Below, in pieces: positions 47,050 to 54,606 of a DNA stretch of 64,000 bases. The number at the start of each line of letters is the position of its first letter. Within the stretch, counting starts at the first letter, position 1. The position numbers and the translations under genes were made by a program. A model generated the notes under the pieces. It did no database searches, was not told the origin of the DNA, and worked only from the letters and a program-made list of their open reading frames with translations. Origin of the DNA: Prosopocoilus inquinatus (lineage: Eukaryota > Arthropoda > Insecta > Coleoptera > Lucanidae); contig CM069870.1 in NCBI GenBank assembly GCA_036172665.1, positions 56,234,212 to 56,298,211 of the forward strand, in the 5' to 3' direction.

Positions 47050-49010
47050 ATTAAGTTATTGCAAATATCCAGTATTTTTTTCAACCGCTACACACTTACT
47101 TTAGAAGTGAGACAAATAAAAGATTTGCAATCAATACTACGGTGATTTCATTATTAAGTCTTCCTTTTGAAAGTAACTTAAAAAGCTTATAATTTATTAA
47201 CTAAATTTATTTAAAATATAAAAATTCTTAATTTCTGATTTTCTTTCATGAAATGAGGATCAATAAGGCAGAGGCAGTAAGTAATCCCGTGATCCGCAGA
47301 TGTCCGATAGACTCGGCATTAATTAATTTCCTTTCATCACTCAGACAATCCCTTTGTAGGTCTTATTTTCCTTTGACTGACAAGGCCATAAGAAGTGCGA
47401 TATCCCGGCCTTTCTTATCCTAATTAGCTCTTAGTCAGAGCGGACACGAGGCCAAGAACACTGAATAGCTGGCAGGCACAGATACGACGAGCTTTTGACG
47501 AGCCGCCTGCGAGGAAATTTGCTTGCTGTCAACTGCACTGGACGAACGTAGAGAGCGGTGCGTGAACTTAGGAAATCTCACCTAATTATCACTCGACGGG
47601 CATGCGAAAATTAGGCCATTAAACGCAAAACGAATAAATAAATTGTCTGCGGCGAGCAGAAGAAATTTCATTAAAAAAATAAAAGACCGCCTTTATTTCC
47701 ACAAAAGCCGAAAAATGTTTTTCATGATTTGGGGAATCCCAGAAAAAGAATCTTTATAGAATTCAATTATAAAATGTTATTAGGTAGTAGTAAAGAAGAA
47801 ATATCTAGAATCTAGATGCTTGATTACAATGAAGTGTTTTTAGGTAATTAAACGGATCTAACTTAGGGATGAGATGTCTTGAATTTAGTTTAATCCGCTT
47901 TGAATGAAAACGCTGGACAAAGCTGGCCGCATCTCTACCAGATAGGGCCGTCAACAATCGTCATGTCCAAATGTCACTGAGTACCACAGGCGATCCCCGA
48001 ACGTCTAGGATCCAGCGTGTTTCTAGCATGTTGTCCTAGCATCACAAAGGCCGTAAGGATGCCTTTGTATGTCCTGTTAAAAGACGAGAGTACCATTGTC
48101 CTAAGGACATCACTGAGGCGGTATTGTGTATTTGCTATGTAATTAATTATTACCTTGTTTATTTAAAATTTAACCTAAACAAGATTTCCAGTTTTGCTCA
48201 AATAAAAAAAATCTAGAATGTCAAATTGTTTTAAGAAACACATTTAGTAACTAATCTAATTAAATCTTTTCCAGTAAAAAATCAGCAAGATTATGAAGGT
48301 ATAATGACCGGGGGGTTGGTAAAAGGGATACAAAATATATTTTCACTCTAAGCTAAAAAAAGGGAAAAAAGAAACATTTTACTCTGGTCAAAAACAACCA
48401 AAACCATTAAAAACTCACAACTCTCCTATTTTTTTTTTTCAGTCAAATCTTGTTAATAGCTTGATTTGACGTATAGCCGAAAATGCGTTTCTCAGAAATT
48501 TTCTATTCGATGCTAGAATAGTGTCTCACGTATCTTTAGGATTGTCCAAAATTTTCTTTCTTTTCTTTCACTGATAAAATATTTTTCGTCTGACTAATAA
48601 TTTTCTTACTCAGAAGATTTAAATAAAAGGATAAATAAATAAAAGGAAAACGGTAACTTTAAAAGAAAAACATATTAAGAAAAAAATTATTTGAATAACA
48701 ACAAGGCAATTTTAAGAAGACATAATTCAACAACAAAATTGAGGAGTAGAAGTAACAAATGGGTTAAGCGCCAACTTTTCAAGAAATGAGATTTGGACAA
48801 AAGAAAGTTTTACGTGTCATGACCTGCGTCCTGTGAAACGGACGAATTGCTCCGATACAAATTTCCAGGAAAAAAGTGAACAGAAACTTTTTGACAAAAG
48901 AATATTTGTTAATAATAGTTTATCTTTTTTAATGATGGCGTATTTGTCAATTGAGTTTAGAGTTTTGGCACTTAGCCCCTTTATTACTTCTACTCTTCAA
49001 TTAAGGACTA
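47050..49010. other. unassigned DNA with GC-richer islands
   Basis: No gene recognised. Islands at about 47280-47600 and 47900-48130 are GC-richer and carry homeodomain-like TTAATTAATT and CTAATTAGCT words; possibly regulatory, not shown. Confidence 0.5.
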
Positions 49011-49071
49011 AAAAAATAATAAGTACAAAGTTTTTTTAATCTCAAACCGGACAGAAAAATGAAGGGAAACA

Positions 49072-49113
49072 CACTCAACGTTTCGCTATAGATTTATAGC
49101 TTCGTCAGGAGTG
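49072..49113 (-). ncRNA. hammerhead ribozyme, family 1, left PLE arm
   Basis: Minus-strand reading: helix I CACTC with GAGTG, core CTGACGA, an extra A, stem II GCTATA-AATC-TATAGC, core GAAA, self-complementary helix III ACGT, cleavage base U (GUU). Identical over 42 nt to the right-arm copy. It lies downstream of the minus-strand PLE frame in the same orientation, as is known for HHR in PLE terminal regions. Confidence 0.88.
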
Positions 49114-49238
49114 AAAGAAAGTAAATAAAGAAGTTGTCAAGAGAAACAAGTCGTCAAGAGAAACGAAAAGGTAACATGATTTTTAAACTAAACTACGAGT
49201 TGTTTGGAATAAAAGTAACGAGAACTAAAAAAGCTACT

Positions 49239-49260
49239 TTTTTTTTTTTTTTTTTTTTTT
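49239..49260. repeat. T-run in left PLE arm
   Basis: Homopolymer T of about 22 bases, the counterpart of the A-run at 52024-52047. It lies between the frame and the hammerhead, so it is internal to the element and is not a poly(A) tail at the insertion edge. Confidence 0.95.
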
Positions 49261-49290
49261 TAAATATATATAATTAATTAATTGACAGAT

Positions 49291-50670
49291 CTATATCTTT
49301 TTTAAAGAGTCCAAAAAACTACAAAATATGTCATTTAAATTTTCAAAGTCCGTACGTTTATTAATAGAATTTCGAGACATTTTAATTTTACACATTTCTA
49401 TGAAACGTCTTTTAAAAATATTAGATTCACTGTACAAAATGTCAGTATTATCAAAATCAAAATTATGATTATTTACTAATGAATGCTCTACAAGCATTGA
49501 ATGATTTTGATTATTTTTTTGAATATGATATTTATGTTGGTCTAAACGTTTTTTTAAATTTTGGCTCGTTTCACCTATATAAACAGAATTACAATTTGAA
49601 CATTTGATTTCATAAACCACGTTAGGTTGTTTTAATTTCGGTATTTTGGTTTTTAAATTTGAAAAAATTAAATTTAAATTATTCACAGATTTACTGGCTA
49701 AAATTAAATTATGTTTTTTGAAAATGTGTTTAAATGTATTGTGTAATGGTTCAATATAAGGCAAAGATATGTATTTATGATTCGAAGTTTGTCTAATGTT
49801 TTTAGAGACATTTGAATTTTGTAAGTATTTAATACGATTTTTAATTACTGATTCAATAAGATTTATTGGATAAGAATTTTGAATAAGAGTTTTCTTTATT
49901 AAATTTAAGTTATCATAAATGAAAACTTTATCAGAAAGTAAAATAGCTCGATCAGTTAATGAAATAATAGTTGCAATTTTATAATTTTTAGGTGTGTACG
50001 AGTGAAAATTTATGTACCTACCTGACCAGGTAGGTTTATGAAACCAATTAGTAATTAATTTATCATTCTGTCTGATAATATTTACATCAAGAAAACTCAA
50101 TGAATTATTATTTTCTTTTTCTACTGTAAATTGTAATCTATTATGAAAAGAATTAAATTTATTTAAAACAAAATCTACCTTATCAGAAGGCAAAATCAAT
50201 AAAATGTCATCTACATAACGAAAATATAACGTTAAATCGAATGATAAAGAGTTAATAACAGATTTTTCTAGTTCTTGCATAACAATTTCAGCTAAAGCCG
50301 GAGATAAAGGAGAACCCATTGCTGTACCAAAAATCTGTTTATAAAATTTATCATTGAAAGCAAAATAAGATGTTTCAAAACATAAATCAACTATTTCTAA
50401 AAAGTTACCTTTGGAAATATCAGTAAAATCTTTAATCTCTAACCACCTATCATTTATACTTTTTAAAGCTAAATCTTTAGGAATGTTAGTAAATAAAGAA
50501 ATAACATCTAAAGAAATTATAATGCAATTATTTGGTACAGTTATTTGTTTTAATTTTTCTACGAGTTCAAAAGAATTTTTTATAAAATATTCTGATTTAC
50601 TAGTAACCTGAGTAATGATTTTTGAAATAAATTTAGATAAGAAATTTTCTAAATTTATTTCAAAAATCAT
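49291..50670 (-). CDS. PLE reverse transcriptase + GIY-YIG endonuclease, 5'-truncated (minus copy)
   Basis: 459-codon frame, intact to its stop. PLE proteins copy RNA at a nicked target and cut DNA with a GIY-YIG nuclease. Visible: motif A SLDVISLFTNIP (about 53-64), motif B GTAMGSPLSPALAE (115-128), motif C YVDD (152-155), SLSFLDVNI (190-198), the PLE signature KPTWSGRYINFHS (212-224), CSNC zinc-ligand pair (357-360), GIY-YIG as VVY...YIGETS (351-369), R375, H379 and E425. Full-length PLE proteins are roughly 800 or more residues; the N-terminal fingers before motif A are missing. Residues 1-11 and the ATG at 50668-50670 come from the opposite arm and the centre, so this start is an accident of the palindrome. 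Probably not functional as is. Confidence 0.92.
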   Translation of the reverse strand: MIFEINLENFLSKFISKIITQVTSKSEYFIKNSFELVEKLKQITVPNNCIIISLDVISLFTNIPKDLALKSINDRWLEIKDFTDISKGNFLEIVDLCFETSYFAFNDKFYKQIFGTAMGSPLSPALAEIVMQELEKSVINSLSFDLTLYFRYVDDILLILPSDKVDFVLNKFNSFHNRLQFTVEKENNNSLSFLDVNIIRQNDKLITNWFHKPTWSGRYINFHSYTPKNYKIATIISLTDRAILLSDKVFIYDNLNLIKKTLIQNSYPINLIESVIKNRIKYLQNSNVSKNIRQTSNHKYISLPYIEPLHNTFKHIFKKHNLILASKSVNNLNLIFSNLKTKIPKLKQPNVVYEIKCSNCNSVYIGETSQNLKKRLDQHKYHIQKNNQNHSMLVEHSLVNNHNFDFDNTDILYSESNIFKRRFIEMCKIKMSRNSINKRTDFENLNDIFCSFLDSLKKI

Positions 50671-51994
50671 TACTCAGGTTACTAGTAAATCAGAATATTT
50701 TATAAAAAATTCTTTTGAACTCGTAGAAAAATTAAAACAAATAACTGTACCAAATAATTGCATTATAATTTCTTTAGATGTTATTTCTTTATTTACTAAC
50801 ATTCCTAAAGATTTAGCTTTAAAAAGTATAAATGATAGGTGGTTAGAGATTAAAGATTTTACTGATATTTCCAAAGGTAACTTTTTAGAAATAGTTGATT
50901 TATGTTTTGAAACATCTTATTTTGCTTTCAATGATAAATTTTATAAACAGATTTTTGGTACAGCAATGGGTTCTCCTTTATCTCCGGCTTTAGCTGAAAT
51001 TGTTATGCAAGAACTAGAAAAATCTGTTATTAACTCTTTATCATTCGATTTAACGTTATATTTTCGTTATGTAGATGACATTTTATTGATTTTGCCTTCT
51101 GATAAGGTAGATTTTGTTTTAAATAAATTTAATTCTTTTCATAATAGATTACAATTTACAGTAGAAAAAGAAAATAATAATTCATTGAGTTTTCTTGATG
51201 TAAATATTATCAGACAGAATGATAAATTAATTACTAATTGGTTTCATAAACCTACCTGGTCAGGTAGGTACATAAATTTTCACTCGTACACACCTAAAAA
51301 TTATAAAATTGCAACTATTATTTCATTAACTGATCGAGCTATTTTACTTTCTGATAAAGTTTTCATTTATGATAACTTAAATTTAATAAAGAAAACTCTT
51401 ATTCAAAATTCTTATCCAATAAATCTTATTGAATCAGTAATTAAAAATCGTATTAAATACTTACAAAATTCAAATGTCTCTAAAAACATTAGACAAACTT
51501 CGAATCATAAATACATATCTTTGCCTTATATTGAACCATTACACAATACATTTAAACACATTTTCAAAAAACATAATTTAATTTTAGCCAGTAAATCTGT
51601 GAATAATTTAAATTTAATTTTTTCAAATTTAAAAACCAAAATACCGAAATTAAAACAACCTAACGTGGTTTATGAAATCAAATGTTCAAATTGTAATTCT
51701 GTTTATATAGGTGAAACGAGCCAAAATTTAAAAAAACGTTTAGACCAACATAAATATCATATTCAAAAAAATAATCAAAATCATTCAATGCTTGTAGAGC
51801 ATTCATTAGTAAATAATCATAATTTTGATTTTGATAATACTGACATTTTGTACAGTGAATCTAATATTTTTAAAAGACGTTTCATAGAAATGTGTAAAAT
51901 TAAAATGTCTCGAAATTCTATTAATAAACGTACGGACTTTGAAAATTTAAATGACATATTTTGTAGTTTTTTGGACTCTTTAAAAAAGATATAG
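50615..51994 (+). CDS. PLE reverse transcriptase + GIY-YIG endonuclease, 5'-truncated (plus copy)
   Basis: Mirror of the minus copy; the two translations differ only at residues 8-11, where the asymmetric 10-base centre is read (ENFL in the minus copy, DKKF here). Catalytic Asp of motif A is D55, motif C is YVDD at 152-155, the GIY-YIG domain covers about 351-430. The frame is open throughout, which suggests a young insertion or an error-free recent copy. As for its twin, the ATG at 50615 lies in the other arm, the finger domain is absent and no promoter can be seen. The two frames overlap by 56 bp at their starts. Confidence 0.92.
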   Translation: MIFEINLDKKFSKFISKIITQVTSKSEYFIKNSFELVEKLKQITVPNNCIIISLDVISLFTNIPKDLALKSINDRWLEIKDFTDISKGNFLEIVDLCFETSYFAFNDKFYKQIFGTAMGSPLSPALAEIVMQELEKSVINSLSFDLTLYFRYVDDILLILPSDKVDFVLNKFNSFHNRLQFTVEKENNNSLSFLDVNIIRQNDKLITNWFHKPTWSGRYINFHSYTPKNYKIATIISLTDRAILLSDKVFIYDNLNLIKKTLIQNSYPINLIESVIKNRIKYLQNSNVSKNIRQTSNHKYISLPYIEPLHNTFKHIFKKHNLILASKSVNNLNLIFSNLKTKIPKLKQPNVVYEIKCSNCNSVYIGETSQNLKKRLDQHKYHIQKNNQNHSMLVEHSLVNNHNFDFDNTDILYSESNIFKRRFIEMCKIKMSRNSINKRTDFENLNDIFCSFLDSLKKI

Positions 51995-52023
51995 ATCTGT
52001 CAATTAATTAATTATATATATTT

Positions 52024-52047
52024 AAAAAAAAAAAAAAAAAAAAAAAA
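52024..52047. repeat. A-run in right PLE arm
   Basis: About 23-24 A residues, counterpart of the T-run at 49239. Confidence 0.95.
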
Positions 52048-52172
52048 GTAGCTTTTTTAGTTCTCGTTACTTTTATTCCGAACAACTCGTAGTTTAGTTT
52101 AAAAATCATGTTACCTTTTCGTTTCTCTTGACGACTTGTTTCTCTTGACAACTTGTTTATTTACTTTTTTTT

Positions 52173-52214
52173 CACTCCTGACGAAGCTATAAATCTATAG
52201 CGAAACGTTGAGTG
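52173..52214 (+). ncRNA. hammerhead ribozyme, family 1, right PLE arm
   Basis: CACTC / CTGACGA / A / GCTATA-AATC-TATAGC / GAAA / ACGT with U17 / GAGTG. Predicted cleavage between 52209 and 52210. It lies about 180 bp downstream of the plus PLE stop codon and is oriented with it. Known HHR in PLE have the same minimal helix III. Confidence 0.88.
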
Positions 52215-52309
52215 TGTTTCCCTTCATTTTTCTGTCCGGTTTGAGATTAAAAAAACTTTGTACTTACTATTTTCATCGGTCAAGAACAAACTTCAATTAA
52301 AATAATAAT

Positions 52310-52835
52310 AAACTTACAATAATCATTTGAATGCAGTACACGATAATTAATACACGTTAAGGGGGAGGAAAGTAAAGAATCTTTCTGCACTTCAGCGCCG
52401 TCGTTATTCTCGAAAGCTTTCCAAAAATGTTTGGAACTTAGTCTCTTTGCGTATTCAAATATTTCAAAACACAATAATTTTAGAAAAGAAAAATGAAAAA
52501 AATATATATATATATTTCGAATCTGTTGCAGAGTTGAATTATCATGCGCACTTCAGAGAAAGCAACTTTTTTCTTTCGCGAAAATCAAACTTGAAAATAA
52601 TTGATTAAATAAATCAAACAAAAAAATAATTCCAGGAAAAATCGACGACGGGAAAATGAGCACGTGAGCAAAAGCCCTAGAATCAACTGGTTATTTTTCT
52701 GTGGTCAGCCTTTTCTAAACCTTATTCCACCTGACAACCCACTCTTAAAATCCTCAACCGGAGTTAAGTTCGATGTGAAGCAGACACATCGTTTCAAAAC
52801 GCTTTTCTCCGTTGGATATCGTTGCCATTTAGATC
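52310..52835. other. unassigned DNA; (AT)n at 52502-52515
   Basis: No gene recognised; short AT microsatellite at 52502-52515. Confidence 0.6.
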
Positions 52836-52837
52836 TA

Positions 52838-53358
52838 CAAGGGTGAATCAAGTATAAACCGGAATTTTTATTTTATGGGCAGTCAGGTGAACGGAGATTT
52901 GTTGTCTGCTGACGGTTGTAGGTGCACGTGTGTGGAAAGGATTCTACATCGCAATTCGTTTTTTGTAATCAGCATCACAATGTCAGAACAAGAGGTGCCT
53001 ATTTCTGGATTATTATCAAATTTCTTATGACAGAGGGCGTAAAACCGTGCAAAATTTTAAGAAGATTTCAGGTACAGTTTGAGAACAACACCCTCAAAAA
53101 GAGTGTACACGTGGCACAAACGATTTTTGGAGTTGAAGCGTTCGTGTGCATTTGGCTGGTGTCACAATCTCCTTCATTTTATGATAACGGAATTAAAAAA
53201 TTTCCAATCCGCTGAGAAAAGTGTATTTCCAAGTCAGGAGACTATGTAGAAAAATAAGTTTTGTTTTGTAAAAATGAATATGTGAGAAAAATGTATACTT
53301 TTATGGTGATTTAATAAATAAAAAATAATTATTCCGGTTTAAATTTTATTCACTCTCG
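52838..53358 (+). mobile_element. internally deleted mariner-type element, 521 bp
   Basis: TA at 52836-52837 and 53359-53360 flank the ends CAAGGGTGAATCAAGTATAA (left) and, inward from the right, CGAGAGTGAATAAAATTTAA; both continue with ACCGGAAT. Contains a transposase N-terminal relic. Confidence 0.85.
52980..53215 (+). pseudogene. mariner/SETMAR-type transposase N-terminal relic
   Basis: Translation reads MSEQEVPISGLLSNFL in one frame and IIKFLMTEGVKPCKILRRFQ then VQFENNTLKKSVH in the next. This matches the first helix-turn-helix of mariner transposases (EQRavIkFL...G.t..Ei...L...yGd..ls...Vy.W). The catalytic domain is deleted. Confidence 0.65.
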
Positions 53359-53360
53359 TA

Positions 53361-54232
53361 TATTACTTTTCTCAGAAGCTGCCTCGCTGTTTCAACGTAA
53401 AACAAAACAAACAAACAAAATATTACGTTATAAACAAAACATTGTAAAGCAATAAAGCGTCATCGAAATGGACTGGGTCAATAAAATCATTGCTCAGCAA
53501 TTCTATAACAAAAGAAAATAAATATCCATCGCCTAACTTACCAAATGAATTAAGTTAAATTTACTTTTTTTAAGTTATTCATGCAGTTTTTTTTATCTTC
53601 TGCTCACAAAAATGTAAAGTAAGTAAAAGTTAAAAAATAAAAACATTTAAAGTAACATTCTAAAAATTATTGGAAACAACGTCGGTATTGATCATCCCTT
53701 CATTTATGGTTTGATTATTTTGTCTTGCTTACACTGCACAAATAAATGACATCGAAGAGTACCTGACAAAGAACCTATCTTTTACTTAAATTATTGTCGA
53801 ATATTTCTTCATTTTATATATTTATTTATTTAGTCTTGACGTTATTGAAGACTCTTTAGTCAATAATGTTTATGTGGTTCATACTAAGATGTAATTATGT
53901 TAATTTAATTCTGTAATAATTGAGAGTAGACTTAAATTGGCCTTCTTTAATCAAATTGCTCGCGCGGACAACGACCGAGGCACTATGAATTTGATATTGT
54001 GTTCACATAAAACTTCACAGTTTTTAAAAATGCGATGGAGCACTTGACTTAGAATTTTGCTGGAGTTTTATTTTATGATGTTTTTACGCACGATCGACCA
54101 GAAGTTCTCAAACAAAAGTACCAACACTCCTTTAGTAAGTCATTTTTTTTTTGAGTTACACTTTTGATAATTGTAACATTAATTCTCTTCTAAGATGAGG
54201 AACTTGCAGTATTAATATGTGAAACTAATTTG
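53361..54232. other. unassigned AT-rich DNA
   Basis: Nothing identified. Confidence 0.6.
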
Positions 54233-54261
54233 ATTACACCCTATATACTAAAATAGTAAAG

Positions 54262-54488
54262 AACAGATAAAATAGCGACATCTTAGGATCGCTTTTTGAT
54301 CTGACTATTTTATATGTTCATCACTCTTACATCGCAATTGCGAATAAATTGGACAAGTCGTTTTTGTTTGCAGTGGGAATGTCGAGCTACGTCTCTGCTG
54401 AAGAAGCCCCAAGCAGGGCTGAAACAGCTGGACAGAGGCTGCTCGAGGTTTTCACTGCAATCAAAAACGATTTGCACGAAATTTTTAT
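54262..54488 (+). mobile_element. retrozyme E with perfect 12-bp target duplication
   Basis: Flanked by AAAATAGTAAAG at 54250-54261 and 54489-54500. The first 43 bp are retrozyme sequence in minus orientation (starting AACAGATAAAATAG); it then switches to plus orientation at CTATTTTATATGTT and runs through the hammerhead to GATTTGCACGAAATTTTTAT. So it is a short head-to-head form of the same structure seen at 29302-30067. Non-coding. Confidence 0.9.
54393..54437 (+). ncRNA. hammerhead ribozyme motif, family 2 (retrozyme E)
   Basis: GTCTCTG / CTGAAGA / AGCCC-CAAGCA-GGGCT / GAAAC / AGCTGGA / CAGAGGC. The catalytic core strings are intact, but the U before the cleavage base is G (GGA instead of GUH), which breaks the A15.1-U16.1 pair; activity would be reduced or lost. 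Confidence 0.8.
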
Positions 54489-54515
54489 AAAATAGTAAAG
54501 GAGACTGTGGTTTAA

Positions 54516-54590
54516 AAATTAACCTCCGCCCACAATAATTTTTATATCCGTATTACGGAAATAAAAATTATTGTGGGCGGAGGTTAATTT
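54516..54590. repeat. perfect 30-bp inverted repeat (hairpin)
   Basis: 54516-54545 and 54561-54590 are exact complements (AACCTCCGCCCACAATAATT within each arm) around a 15-base loop that itself contains TCCG-TATTA-CGGA. It lies just outside retrozyme E. A related 22-bp direct repeat, TAATTT(G or CA)ATTACACCCTATAT, brackets the retrozyme-plus-hairpin block (about 54227-54246 and 54585-54606). Confidence 0.95.
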
Positions 54591-54606
54591 CAATTACACC
54601 CTATAT

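Larger units (their letters stand above)
49023..52296. mobile_element. Penelope-like element (PLE), head-to-head palindromic insertion
   Basis: Two 5'-truncated PLE copies face away from each other around a 10-base centre at 50638-50647 (TAAGAAATTT). The arms (49020-50637 and 50648-52266) are almost identical; the predicted proteins are the same from residue 12 to the end, and only a few differences and unequal A/T runs are seen in the 3' parts. Each arm has, from centre outwards, the reverse transcriptase/endonuclease frame, a T- or A-run (about 49239-49260; 52024-52047) and a hammerhead. The right arm extends about 30 bp further than the left, as shown by comparison with the solo copy at 62571. 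AAAATAATAA at 49013-49022 and 52299-52308 is a plausible target duplication. Confidence 0.92.

Noticed and set aside
50411..50874. 66-codon frames at 50411-50611 and 50674-50874 as genes
   Set aside because: They are antisense shadows of the two PLE frames.
52256..52310. Similarity between the PLE end (CTATTTTCATCGG) and the retrozyme terminus (CTATTTTATCTG) as a shared 3' recognition sequence
   Set aside because: The solo PLE copy at 62571 shows that the true PLE 3' end lies about 30 bp further on (…AACTTCAA), so the similar word is internal and short; likely chance in AT-rich DNA.
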